Below are positions 12,158-23,889 of a stretch of DNA of 35,582 nucleotides, in pieces. The notes below the pieces were generated by a model, which made no database searches, was not told where the DNA came from, and saw only the letters and a program-made list of their open reading frames with translations. Every line of letters begins with the position of its first letter. The stretch's first letter is position 1. The position numbers and the translations under genes were made by a program. Origin of the DNA: Gnetum montanum (Eukaryota > Streptophyta > Gnetopsida > Gnetales > Gnetaceae); contig MNCI01026484.1 of assembly GCA_015680685.1 (NCBI GenBank), forward strand, positions 1,793-37,374. The letters run 5' to 3'.

Positions 12158-12237
12158 CATCACAAAATTTTATTCAAGTAGATATATTACAAAATGNACA
12201 TCAAAAAATTTTATTCAAGTAGATATATTACAAAATG
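12158..12237. repeat. Direct 39-bp duplication around the single N at 12197
   Basis: 12158-12196 and 12199-12237 are identical except for one base. The copies sit on the two sides of a lone N, as expected for overlapping contig ends that were joined without being merged. Confidence 0.9.
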
Positions 12238-12239
12238 AT

Positions 12240-15200
12240 AAAAAGACTAGACAGATATTAAAGTTTACAAATTACAAAAGTCTTCAAAAATCCACTAAAG
12301 ATGAATCTTCTTATTGTCACTAGCGGTGGCAAACTTCCAACCTTGAATGTTATGTTAATGCTTCTCTTTTTATGCAGAACATTCTTGAAGGATGGACTAA
12401 AATTTTTTCTCATTGTCCCATGGATCTAGAAAACATGTGATGTTTGAGCCATAATCTTTGTATGTGTTATTATTTGTCCATGGGCATATATCCTCCTTTG
12501 TCCTTCTCTTGGCCTCATTCCCTTACCTTGCAATAGACCTTCTACCTTAGGAATTCCCTTTAGCATCACCTACAATCACCAAAGGATCAAGATTAGTTTT
12601 GGACAATTTTTCTTAACAATTAACCCTTTTTTTGGATCCCTTGGTTAACTTAGCTTAGAAAATGTTTGCATTTAAGCACAAGGTGATGACAAAGCACTAT
12701 TCCCAAGGCTATGAGGTAACTAAATCATCAAGTTGTTCACATTATTTTGATTATTATTACTATTAGTTACCATAATGTTCAAAAATAAGATGTCAGAAAA
12801 ATTTTAAAAATTTCAAAAAGTTCATTCATGACCCCCATAATTAATGAGCACAACTCTAGAAGCGCACTTGATTCTAACAATTAAATCCAAAGGTTAAGTT
12901 CATAAGATGGCCAAGAAATTTTGAATTTCAAGGATATTTGAATTGAAAATTTGTAAAAATGAATTAAACTTGATGAAAAATAGTCCCAAAATCATGCATA
13001 AATTCAAAGAAGCCATAATGATGTTTTAGGAGATATGAAGTTTGGTTCAAAGCATGATCAACAAAAGTTATGCAAGTGGATCCTCCCCAATGAAAGCTTC
13101 TGCCATAATTCTCTTGCATAACCAGTTCTATAGATGTCCATGGAAACCTTAGAAGTTAAATGTAGATCATGCCTTTGTTTCAAACAACACACAATTGCCT
13201 TGGTTGGGATTGTGCACTATATTATACAAAATCGAAAGGCTCATAATTGCATGCAGTAGTGAGGTGAAGAATTGGATGAGAAGGGATTGTAGAGATTGGG
13301 ATGTAAGGTATTTTACCATGTTCGCTATAGGTTCTTATATCAATTGTGATTAAAATGGCCATCAACATTTCAGACCAAGTCCATATCATTAACAGTGGCC
13401 TCACATTATTGTGTTCCTTCCCTCCTACCATCATGCATCCACAATAACCACAAAAAATGATCATCACTCCAAAAAGAGAAGAAAGAAGGAAGGACCTTAG
13501 TTAAAGGGGTGCCTTTAGGCATGGCTAACATGTCTTTTTGTCCCCATAACTAGTGCTTGTAGCCCATTATTATGTCTAAGCGGTGTGCTTTAACTTTTCA
13601 TTGTTTTTTTTTCAATGGGAACCACACCATGCAAAGACATAACTTCCTATTTATTAGTCAACAATAGGAGTGATGATACGTTCTTAGAGGAGTCATAAAC
13701 CACATGAAGGAAGTCAAGAAGAGAGCCCCAACAAATCCCCTTGAGGTCACATCCTTTACCATTTCCCCTTGGTCTTTCCCTCTTCCTTTGAGGCACAATG
13801 ATCATTAATTGATTTTAGTTTCATGTAATAAGAACCATATTGTTTTCATGAAAAAGACCTTTTATTTAGAGAACTAGAGGGGTGGATGAGGTGGTCTCAG
13901 TGCTTTACATAATTATTTACCCAATTAGCTTGATAGCATAGAACAAAAACCTAATACCTAGTGTTGACTTCTGCATCATGATTGGCAACATTATTAATGA
14001 AAACAACAAAGAAATTCATAAAATATAAAGAAAATGACTCATGAAAAGAGAAAATTATAAAGAAAATAAAAATAATAAGAAATGAAAAACATATTAACAA
14101 TCAAAAAATCTTGAAAGAAATAGGAAAATGATAATAGATTGTAAAACAACTAAGTGAAAAACAATTATCAGTCCTTGATTTAGGATGGGGCATTACCCCC
14201 ACGACTAAGATTAAAGGTGGGACAAGAGCTAATAAGTGGGTTGAATGTTTCCATGCATTTTTGGAATGGTTATTTATTTTCATTTTTAGGCCAGTAGGTG
14301 TCTTTTGGTTTAGTGGATTCTGTGTAGACTTGGTGTTGCTCACACACTTGTTCCTTAACTTTATTGTGGGTTGGTATATGGATTGTGTTAATGCTTTGAA
14401 CTTCATACCCACAAACATACCCTTTATCATTATTAATAATGCATAGATTTTTCTAGCTCTACACAATGATAGGTTCATCTTTTACATCTTGTGTTGGAGC
14501 AGTGATTATTGTTGGCTTTTGTGTATGATTAGGAGACATCACTTTTGTAAGGAAGGGTGTTGCACCAGATTGGCTTTGTGCTAGTTTTGATGAGTTAGTA
14601 GGTCTACGAGTTTAGTGCCCATGTGAGAAAACTGTCCTAAAGAAAGGACATTTTTGAGACTTTGGTTGAGATCTAATAACATTACCATTTATGTGTATGT
14701 TCATAGCACAAGTGGCATTTTTCTATTGATGTTGTGGTGTTGATCCTTCTTGTGTTATTGGTGTTGACGTATGCTGGAGGAAAGTATGAGAATGTTGAAG
14801 ATGTGGTGGAGGATCAGAGGTTCAAGATGGTGATCCCATAGGAGATGTTGCAAGTTGATGATATTTGAGAGAGTGGTAGTAGTGATTTGAGGTAAAGGAA
14901 GTAGAACCATTTGGAGAGACAAGTTGTTGAACATAATATTCATATTGGTTTAGATGGCAATAAGGGTATTAATGATTTGATGATGGCATCCCCCATAGCT
15001 GTGTGTTTTGCCACTATGGTTGATAGCAGTGTTAAGGTTGATAAGAACTCCCATTGGAATAGTTCGATTGGTTGTAGAACTATCTATAATTGCTTTGTGA
15101 GTAAGGTAACTTCCTAAGCATTTTCTTTTGTATAAACTTGGGATTCAAAGAAAAAGCCCCAAACTCTTGTAGATGTAGTATAATTGGGTAATAGCCCTTT

Positions 15201-15350
15201 AGATGGTCATATTAATAGATGTCACCTCCATCATCTTCTTATGTGTTGACTCTATAGCCTCTTTTACTACAACTATTTTTCCTTCTTGCCAATAAGTGTT
15301 CCTACCTATTTCTTTGGTCTTTTTCCTCTTCTTATTTTGGTCACTTGATC
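12240..15350 (-). other. Internal non-coding and gag 3' region of the gag-only element
   Basis: On the minus strand, broken frames between about 14960 and 14160 are rich in Pro, Thr, Ser, Gln and Asn, resembling a disordered Gag C-terminus. No conserved catalytic motif is visible. The part from 12240 to 14100 has no frame longer than about 80 codons. Confidence 0.45.
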
Positions 15351-15359
15351 CTTTTTGTG

Positions 15360-16695
15360 TTACCTCTCCTCTATGGTTCTCATGTAGGTTGCAACTTTGT
15401 CATTCATCAACTTCCACATCTTATCTATCCTTACTTCAAGCTCAGTAATACAATTTTGTATTGGCAAGATTTGTTGTGAAATTATCTCATCAAGAGCTAC
15501 CTTTGTTTCCTTATCATAGATATGGACTCCCTCCTTTTGAATATTTGGATCCAAATTATATTTGTCTACATCATCTCATTTACATAATTCTCCTTCTTCT
15601 TTTTCCACTTGATCGACTAGCCTTTGTATTTGATGGGCTTTCAATTTAGATAACCAACCTTGGGCATAAATCCCAAGGGTCTCCCTTGTATAATTACAAA
15701 GGCCATCTATGATGTGAAAAACCTACTCTTTTTGAGAAGAATCATGGCCTCAACATCTATGTAGTAGATAATAGTATCTATCCATGGCCACATTCAAGAG
15801 TTCATGATTTTCTTGCATCCTTCTTTGGATTTGTTTTTTCAAGTTGGACACTCTAGCATAGGTTTGGTATTTTTCATTGAAACATTCCAACATTGTGGAC
15901 CACCGGTGGATTCAATTTGATTCCAATGATCTATACTAATATTCAACTTCATCTATTAGTGTCCTAAGAAAGAGCTTAAGCTTTTGCTACTTACTTTCGA
16001 TATTTTGCAAGGCACACGAATCATGGGAGGCTTGTAAGTGATGTTGTGGATCAGAATTATAGCCTCCCTTAAATTTAGGAATGTTGTTCATATCAAGCCG
16101 TTTAATGCAGATTTCCCTTTGATGCCTTTGAGGTATTTGAACTACCTTCATAACATGTGTCATGCTCCTAGTAGCCAACAAGGGTTCATCTACATCCAAT
16201 ATGTCATGGTGATAATCTCTATTTTTATTTGTCTAATTGTGATGATCTTTTCTATGCTCATTTTGATGTCCTTCATCTTGCTCTTGCATTCTATTCCTAT
16301 CTTCATCTTGACCCTTGAGTGGAGCTTTATCTCTATACCTACATTAATCTTTGTTAGAAATAGACACTGAAGAGAAAGAGGAAAATGAAGAACTGGGAAA
16401 ATTTCCATGGCTCCTATATCTCTTGCTACTGCCCAAGGTCCCTTGATTTATCTCTTCTACATTTAGAGGAGGTCCTAGGCCTTGAGGTCCTCCTTGTTCT
16501 AGGACTTACTCCATCTCCTCTAGGATTGTTTACATCAGTTGAACATAGTCTTTAAGTGTAGTAAGGGTCTAAATGAGCATATGAAACCCTTTCTTGTGGT
16601 TGTTTACTGCAATTTTCTTCAATATAAATCTTTTCATTTCTCCTACTAGTGTTCTCATCATGTGATGCATTCTTGGCCCTATGTGAAGAAGACAT
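15360..16695 (-). pseudogene. Decayed retrotransposon gag
   Basis: This is the capsid-type gene of the LTR element. A candidate start at 16695 (MSSSHRAKNAS) runs 47 codons to a TAA at 16554-16552. Further on, the frame beginning MDVDEPLL (16199) leads into MNNIPKFKGGYNSDPQHHL, which resembles the start of the Retrotrans_gag domain. After two in-frame stops comes WSTMLECFNEKYQTYARVSNL, and after another frame change a segment that resembles the domain's C-terminal GL-N-R-L motif. The last open piece (15554-15360, starting MDPNIQKEG) looks like a helical Gag tail. The many stops and frame changes show it is dead. The family call rests on pattern recognition. Confidence 0.6.
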
Positions 16696-16808
16696 GGTTT
16701 TATTTAATAACATGTGTGATTGAAAATATTAATATTTTTTTAAAGATAAATTGTTAATACCTTTATAACAATTGTGTATAGTATAACTAATGTAGATAAC
16801 TAGCATCA

Positions 16809-16826
16809 TTCCTAGCAATGGCGCCA
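16809..16826 (-). promoter_or_regulatory. Primer-binding site, tRNA-Asp type
   Basis: The minus strand reads TGGCGCCATTGCTAGGAA, one base from the LTR end CA at 16828. It matches the complement of a plant tRNA-Asp 3' end (TGGCGCCGTTGCCGGGG) except at positions where CG has become CA, TG or TA, as expected from deamination. This fixes the orientation of the element. Confidence 0.75.
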
Positions 16827-16827
16827 A

Positions 16828-17690
16828 TGGTAAGTGGTGGGTACCCCTTATGCCCAACCATATGAATCACAAGCATTCATGCATGATCTGGTCAAATTCC
16901 ATGGATGGGACCAGATGTGGCATCTAAATTGTCAAGCATTAATAATAGGATGTTGTCTACCCACTTAGACTAGTGGTAGCTTTGTCACATATGGTTTAGT
17001 CCAAAGTAAGAGATATGATAGTTGATGTTGTTGCAGCCTTATGCTAATCTTAACAATAATAAAGAATATAATTATTTAACCTAATTAACAAGAGGAAGAT
17101 AAATTCTAAACTAGCCTAAGGGTAATGAGTTTCAATTTGCAACTTACCATACACATTCTAAACCCATGTATTCATTACTGGGATTACCAAGCATTATGCT
17201 AGTAGGTGAAGCAAGCAATAACGCTGCTGGGATTACCAAGTGAATACATGTTTATGCTCAAAACTAGTCATGCTCATTCCATTGATTGATTAACATGCAT
17301 GGAAATGTAAATATTAATTAAGTACATAAAAAGTAAACCGCATGAAAAGTAAATCTATTCTAAGTCAAAATTCTACAATGAATATGAATCAATCTTGATC
17401 TTATTGTCATTCATGGAATGTGTCTAGGTACAATGCCACTGAAATAAGTATCATACAATTGACTCAAATCCACACTGCAAGCACTCACTAACTACTTCCT
17501 AAAATCATGAAATAAAACTGCAAGAGTCTAGCTAGTAAATTGATCAAAAGATGCCTCATATGTGGCGAGAGCTTACATATTTATAGGCGAGGAAAGATGT
17601 TGTGTAGATGCATATGCGTTGATGCATCAACACATGCATCAGTGGGGATGCATCCATGGGGATGCGTCGATGCAACCAACTGATGATTCC
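16828..17690 (-). repeat. 5' LTR of the gag-only element
   Basis: Begins (left edge) with TG at 16828 beside the PBS and parallels 11220-12030. It carries an extra GATGCATC-rich stretch at about 17608-17676 that is absent from the other LTR. The right edge is uncertain. From 17450 onward the sequence is also the left arm of the misassembly palindrome. Confidence 0.65.
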
Positions 17691-18283
17691 TTAAGCACCT
17701 AAAGAATTAAGCAACCAATCATGCCCTAAGGTATAAGTCTCTCAGGAGGCATTTAAGATAAGGAGTTTTTGAGGTTAGCAAGGTTACTAGTGTGGCACCA
17801 TCATGGTCATAGATTCAGAGGTCTTGTCTCTTCTCGAATAGGAAAAGGTTTGTCCATTGTTAAGATTCTAAAGGCACTCAACAAAGTTGAAGTGAAGGAG
17901 GATTTGAAAGATGATGTCAATTTTCTACTGAAGAAACAAGGGATTTCCAAGTTTTCATATCTAAGAAAGCCTTGCAAGAATCTAGAGGCAACTTTTCAAG
18001 CATGCCCTCATGCAAACATTTTAAGAAGAACACCATCCCTTAGGGACATGTAGGCTTGGGTGAAGCAAGCATGACCTTCACTAATGATTGAGTTAACCCC
18101 ATTACACACATCTTAGGGTTGAATGCAAAACAATTTCATGTAAATAAAAGCCAAATTTACTCTATCAATTTTAATTTTGCTTGAAGTACAACTCAAATTT
18201 TTTTGTTGATGCAATCAATTTAATTCACAGTACAAATTTAATACATTGAATTTCACTCACAAGTAAAAATACAATTTTCTCTT
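17450..18283 (+). repeat. Left arm of exact 834-bp inverted duplication
   Basis: Every checked landmark is mirrored at 18852-19685 with constant coordinate sum 37135, so there are no indels. The arm ends directly against the 219-N gap. A 94-codon open frame (17769-18053) occurs identically in both arms. I do not recognise its product. Confidence 0.95.
17578..17585 (-). promoter_or_regulatory. LTR TATA box
   Basis: TATAAATA on the minus strand, about 750 bp from the R-U5 end of the LTR. The other LTR has a decayed counterpart near 11967. The related LTR at 19690-20215 has TATAAATA at a comparable place. Confidence 0.55.
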
Positions 18284-18502
18284 NNNNNNNNNNNNNNNNN
18301 NNNNNNNNNNNNNNNNNNNNNNNNNNNNNNNNNNNNNNNNNNNNNNNNNNNNNNNNNNNNNNNNNNNNNNNNNNNNNNNNNNNNNNNNNNNNNNNNNNNN
18401 NNNNNNNNNNNNNNNNNNNNNNNNNNNNNNNNNNNNNNNNNNNNNNNNNNNNNNNNNNNNNNNNNNNNNNNNNNNNNNNNNNNNNNNNNNNNNNNNNNNN
18501 NN
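18284..18502. other. Assembly gap (219 N)
   Basis: A continuous run of N. Open frames drawn across it have no meaning. Confidence 1.
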
Positions 18503-18851
18503 TATGCATTTATATACGGATTTTCCACATTTTTTGCAACCGTTCTTAAATCGGTCATAAGGGTTTAATACCGACAGCGGCTTCCTTAATAGAGACAGGC
18601 AAATTACTCCTTCGGTCAATTGTGACTCGCTATTTTTGATAAAAATTTTGTTAAGGTGTAAAGCAATTTCATTTAAACAACACTAATTTCACTCATAATT
18701 AAAATTAATTCTGCTCAAATACAATTTAAATTTGATTTTTGATGCAATCAATTTCATTCACAACTAAAAACATAAATTTCCTCAAAGTTATAAAGGCAAA
18801 GATATAAGTTTTAATAAATTTGAAAGCTTTTTTTTTTTAACTTTTGTAACT

Positions 18852-19685
18852 AAGAGAAAATTGTATTTTTACTTGTGAGTGAAATTCAATGTATTAAATT
18901 TGTACTGTGAATTAAATTGATTGCATCAACAAAAAAATTTGAGTTGTACTTCAAGCAAAATTAAAATTGATAGAGTAAATTTGGCTTTTATTTACATGAA
19001 ATTGTTTTGCATTCAACCCTAAGATGTGTGTAATGGGGTTAACTCAATCATTAGTGAAGGTCATGCTTGCTTCACCCAAGCCTACATGTCCCTAAGGGAT
19101 GGTGTTCTTCTTAAAATGTTTGCATGAGGGCATGCTTGAAAAGTTGCCTCTAGATTCTTGCAAGGCTTTCTTAGATATGAAAACTTGGAAATCCCTTGTT
19201 TCTTCAGTAGAAAATTGACATCATCTTTCAAATCCTCCTTCACTTCAACTTTGTTGAGTGCCTTTAGAATCTTAACAATGGACAAACCTTTTCCTATTCG
19301 AGAAGAGACAAGACCTCTGAATCTATGACCATGATGGTGCCACACTAGTAACCTTGCTAACCTCAAAAACTCCTTATCTTAAATGCCTCCTGAGAGACTT
19401 ATACCTTAGGGCATGATTGGTTGCTTAATTCTTTAGGTGCTTAAGGAATCATCAGTTGGTTGCATCGACGCATCCCCATGGATGCATCCCCACTGATGCA
19501 TGTGTTGATGCATCAACGCATATGCATCTACACAACATCTTTCCTCGCCTATAAATATGTAAGCTCTCGCCACATATGAGGCATCTTTTGATCAATTTAC
19601 TAGCTAGACTCTTGCAGTTTTATTTCATGATTTTAGGAAGTAGTTAGTGAGTGCTTGCAGTGTGGATTTGAGTCAATTGTATGAT
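18852..19685 (-). repeat. Right arm of the 834-bp inverted duplication (probable misoriented contig 18503-19685)
   Basis: Exact reverse complement of 17450-18283, ending against the single N at 19686. If the contig 18503-19685 is flipped, its first 834 bp coincide with the end of the left contig and the other 349 bp extend it. This strongly suggests an overlap placed backwards. Diverged shorter copies (18130-18283 and about 18660-18790) share GATGCAATCAATTT and may have caused the confusion. Confidence 0.9.
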
Positions 19686-19689
19686 NGAG

Positions 19690-20215
19690 GTGAAGGGTGA
19701 AGAGACGGATTAACTAACTTTAACTAACTAACTAAGCCTTAATTAACCTAGCATTAGCATCCATTCCCACTTACCGTTCACACCTTGAACCAATGCAACC
19801 TTGGTTACCAAATGCTATTCGTTACTAGGATCACCAAGCGTAACGCACGTGCTCGAAGCGGTCATACTGAATGCACTTAACTATGGGAGAAGGGTTGAGA
19901 GAGATTTAGTTAACTAAGAAAGTATTTAAATGGTAAACAATAAATAAAGTTCTATTTAGCCTAGTCCATGCACTGCAAAGTTTATCCAAGAAGTTCGTCT
20001 TTATTTCCATACACAAACTTGTGTTCAGGTATAATATTTGCTTGAATAAAGATCCATTCACTTTGGAGCTCCTACTGCGGGCACATAGAAATTATTCTAC
20101 GTTTGGAGAGGTAAAATTGCCAGAGTTTTGGTAAGGGTCTAGATCTAGAATGAGAAAGAAAGGAGAGCCGCCTCTTATTTATAGACTTGGCGGTGCACCG
20201 CAATATTGCATCCCA
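19690..20215 (-). repeat. Remnant of a related LTR
   Basis: Shares the order of blocks with the LTRs at 11220 and 16828 but is more diverged: TTACTAGGATCACCAAGC, GCTCGAAGCGGTCAT, a CTACTGCGGGCAC block, AAAATTGCCAGAG and AGGGTCTAG. It also has a TATAAATA box on the minus strand at 20183-20176. It begins at the single N at 19686, so its left end may be truncated by the assembly. CpGs are better kept than in the other two copies. Confidence 0.6.
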
Positions 20216-21330
20216 TTAGTGCTAATAAAATTTAGTACATGGTGCTAGTGAAATTTGGGTCATGGTGCTAGTGCAAAGGATCATATTGATGTGTGTTTCA
20301 TATAATAATAATAGTGATAGTAAACAATTTTTATTAATGATTTGGTTGTTGGATTTGCAATAAATTTTACTTTTGACATAGGATTCTTATTGTTTATAGT
20401 TTTGGTATGAAGATTATGCCAAGTGCATATATTCCCATACAATATACATCAAGTATATATTGTACAAGGGGTTTATTGCTACCTCTATACCTAACCTACA
20501 ATGATGATATCTTATGCATTTTTGTTGAGCTACCATTATTCCAAGTTTGTATGTTATGTTCCCTACTCAACCACCTCTAGAACATAATAAAACTTAGTTC
20601 AAATGCAAACTACAAATAGTTGTGGCTTGCAATATCTTTTTTATTTTTGCAAGTATTTTCTTTCATTTTTTATGTTTTCTCATTTACTTGTTTGGTATTT
20701 ACTCTTGAAAATCTTGTAATTATTTCTTTTATTTTACTTATTGGTCCACCTTAATAGTCAACCTATCATAAATGAGATAAAGGTAAAGGATGATGGTCAT
20801 TTATTTTATTTTACTTAGTTCTTTCATATTTATTTTTCCTTATGGTCCTTTCAGATTTTGTTTCATTGCAATTTTGTTACATTAAGGTCCTTCAATTAGA
20901 TTGTCTAAGTTTTATTTTCTTTGTTTTAAACAACAAGATAATGTATTTATTACTTACATCATGCCTTCAAATCTTATTATCATCATTAGTTACCATTACA
21001 CTTTTCACTTTGCATTAAAAGTAGTGCATTAAAATTTGTTCTACATGGTTGAAAGATAAAGATAAAATTTTCCCTTATGAGAAAAATAACTGGAGACTTT
21101 GAATTTTTGTCCCTAAATACAAACACAATCCCAACATTGCACTTGTCTTTTTCATGAAAATAAGGGTTAGTAGGAATGACATGGATTACAATATAAAAAC
21201 TAAAAATTGAAACTATATTCATAAAAAATACCCAAAGAAATTATTTGTTCATAACAAATACCCAAAGAAATACACCTTCTCACAATCTTCATACATTTAT
21301 AATAGGGAATGTAACAAGCTTCTAATACTA
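20216..21330. other. Unassigned AT-rich DNA
   Basis: No coding frame beyond about 80 codons and no recognised element; the LINE remnant begins at the right edge. Confidence 0.5.
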
Positions 21331-22720
21331 ATTAGGATAATTTTTTATTAAGTTAGATTATGTTAAAGATTATGATAGGATAAAATGAGATTTTATTATT
21401 GCATATAGACAAATTAAGTTAGATGACTTTATTTGTCTTGTCTATACCTTGTTTATTGATGCTAATGCTCAAGTTGCTACAAGTTTTGAATTGAGTTTCT
21501 CATTTTTTTAATGCTCAATTCATCAAGATTGTATTCTAGGTTCCTATTTTTTCATTATTGTAGTTGACTATCTTTCACATACTCTATATTATGATCTTCA
21601 AAAGAATACCATTAAGGAAAGTTTAGTTGATGATCAAGGTACACAACTGCTTAACATGCACTTTATAAGTGATTTTTTTTATGATTAACAATTTTCTACA
21701 ACTTATTCATTTTTTGTTAGCTAAAGTGGAGGAATGTTGCATATTATTTAGCTCACATGTTAAATTGTAGAAAAACTACTTTTTACTATAATGGTAATAT
21801 TGATAAGTGGGTTACTCATAAGCGTTAGAAAATCTTGAAAAAATGTATTCTATCTTCAAAATTTTAGAAATACCTTTTTTCTTTGAGCTGAATTTAAATA
21901 TTTTTTGGTATTATGTGATCGCTATTTTTTTTTTAAAAAATTGATCCATGAAAAGAGAAAAAGCTCACCCTTGTTGGCAAAGTTTTAATTATTAAGTAAA
22001 TGCCTCAATATACTCATATTTATTCCTCTAGCTATTGGGCTCTTCCAAAAGCTTCTTATGATAGAATTGATCAAATTATTTGTCAATTTTTATAATCTAT
22101 TAAACAAAATAGTAAAGGTTTTCTAAGGTTTGATGAAATATTTGCATTACTAGTAAGAAAGATAATGTTATAACTAGGGTATTTCTCTCTTAGCAAAATG
22201 GATTGCTAAATTTATTGATGAAGATAATGTTTATGCTCCTTCTTGAAAATAAACTTTATGTAATAAAAATCCAAAAATGATAATAGTTGATTTCTAGTAA
22301 CCTTTTTTATTATCTTCTGTTGGAAGAAATTGCACATGCTTAGTAAGAATTAGAATTATAATCATATTACACTTTCAAAAGATACGCTTAAGCAAATTAG
22401 TCCATGGTGGTTTCCTTTTTAATGAAGGGACTCGGGCTACTCATTCATTTAGATTATACACTACTTTGAGGAAATTAGAAATTGCTACAATTTCTTATTT
22501 ACGTTTCCATGATAGATGGATTACGTGGAATGAGGCTTCTAGCCTCTATGGTCTGAATAGAATGAGAAGAAAAACTTTTGAAAAAATTGATTTCTAATCT
22601 TGATACTTTATCTAAATTTGATAATAGTTTGCATCAAGTTTTTTCAAATATTTTTTGGAATGATGGCAAATCTATTTTTTCTTCTAACTATAAAGTTGCA
22701 TATTCATAACAAATTTCANT
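21330..22720 (+). pseudogene. Decayed L1-type LINE reverse transcriptase
   Basis: This is a non-LTR retrotransposon ORF2 relic. Fragments in shifting frames, in the order expected for plant L1 elements, are VKDYDRIK followed by a stop where Trp is usual (about 21365). After these come QDCILGSYFFIIVVDYLSH (about 21515-21580) and SDFFYD in place of the FADD catalytic motif (about 21670). Next are SSYWALPKASYDRIDQIICQ (about 22030-22090), and FHDRWITWNEASSLYGLNR followed by WNDGKSIFSSNYKVAY from the C-terminal region (about 22510-22700). Stops and frameshifts are dense, and the catalytic Asp pair is lost, so the copy is dead. The 5' end and the poly(A) tail were not found. Confidence 0.65.
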
Positions 22721-22760
22721 TTCTTCTAACTATAAAGTTGCATATTCATAACAAATTTCA
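22678..22760. repeat. Direct 41-bp duplication around the single N at 22719
   Basis: 22678-22718 and 22720-22760 are identical and separated only by the N. This is best read as an unmerged contig overlap inside the LINE relic. Confidence 0.95.
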
Positions 22761-23613
22761 TAAAATGTAGACAATGCAATTATTAATACACTTTTGGATG
22801 AGAAAATTAAGATATATGGAAAAGTCCCTTATAGTTTCTAAAACATCATCGTCTTCCTTTTAGTACTCATTGTTAGTATATTGGAATTGTTTTCATTCAA
22901 TATCATCTTTGAGGAAATGAATACTCATTTTCACATAATTTTTTGTTCAATTGCATTGTATTCTTGGAAATGGACGTTTGGATTTTGTAACAAATTTCAA
23001 CCAAGCATCAATGACATCATTCTTGGTTAATGGTAATTAACCAACTTTGTCCACTTCCTTTTTTGTATTGAAAGTGTATTTGACCATTTGTTCTTTAGTC
23101 TATTTGAAAACTTGGTTGTGCAACTATTTTACAACAACAACAGAACTATGATCTCTCTTCAAAAGTTAAATATCATATTCTCGAAGATGTTTTTCCATTA
23201 CACCTTTAAGAAAACTTCTAGTGAAGGCTAAATAATTAATTTATCTTCTAAGTGTTATTTCCTTTTTGTTTTATGGGCTCAATTTGGTAAAGCTATTACC
23301 TTCTTTTGCAATTTTTGTTGAGACAATGCTAGGATAATGACAATGATATTTGATTATTTCTATTTTTTTTAATCGTTGAAGAGAGTATTCTAATTCTCTT
23401 TACATAAAACCCTTTAGTAAAAAGTGAAAACCCATAAGGGCACTTTTGAAAAAGGACAAGGCCTGATCATTTCCCAGCCTAGAAAAGGTTTTGCAAGACT
23501 AGTTGTACGGAATAAAATCTAAAAACATTTTTCATGATTGGTCACAAGCATGAAAACCTAAAAGAACATTCCTAAAACTATTTAACTTTTTTTCTTAAGA
23601 CTCCCTCTTCTAT
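22761..23613. other. Unassigned DNA, possibly the LINE 3' part
   Basis: No readable protein motif. The position allows it to be the decayed zf-RVT and 3' UTR part of the LINE, but I cannot show that. Confidence 0.4.
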
Positions 23614-23720
23614 GTTGTAAGGTGCTTATTTTTAAGTCATTAGAAGTTAGGCTTTGCTCATCCAACAACCTTCCAAAGACCTTGGTAGGATGAGTATTAA
23701 GCCTTTGGGTGATGATCCTT
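23614..23720 (+). mobile_element. tRNA-derived SINE-like copy, family 2 (copy 3, internally deleted)
   Basis: It starts GTTGTAAGGTGCTTATTTTT, jumps over the box B region, then continues GTTAGGCTTTGCTCATCC and GGATGAGTATTAAGCCTTTG. These match the head and tail of the copies at 10736 and 10995, but in opposite orientation. Confidence 0.5.
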
Positions 23721-23889
23721 TAACCCCTTCCCTTTAAACTATTTGATTCTATATAATTCAAGATGGGTTTTTCTTTTCTTTCTTTTATTATTTCTTGTTC
23801 TTTTAAGGGGAGGAGAAAGTTTTTTGAACTCAAAACACTTTTTAATAATATTTACCCCTAAAATTCAAAATACATCAAATCATACAAGT

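Larger units (their letters stand above)
11220..17690 (-). mobile_element. Non-autonomous gag-only Ty3/gypsy-type LTR element (TR-GAG-like)
   Basis: Two diverged LTR copies in the same orientation flank about 4.7 kb. Element orientation is minus: the 5' LTR is at 16828 to about 17690 and the 3' LTR at 11220 to about 12150. A primer-binding site abuts the 5' LTR. The internal region encodes a decayed Gag near the 5' end. I found no protease, reverse transcriptase, RNase H or integrase motif on either strand between 12240 and 15350, so it would have needed enzymes from an autonomous relative. The LTRs differ by many substitutions and indels, so the copy is old. The outer ends of the 5' LTR are uncertain because it merges into the misassembled region from 17450. 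The TSD could not be confirmed. Confidence 0.7.

Noticed and set aside
18225-18619. Open frames across the gap
   Set aside because: Mostly N; they carry no sequence information.
19082-19366. Second copy of a 94-codon frame as a gene duplicate
   Set aside because: Lies in the exact inverted arm at 18852-19685, so it duplicates 17769-18053 by assembly.
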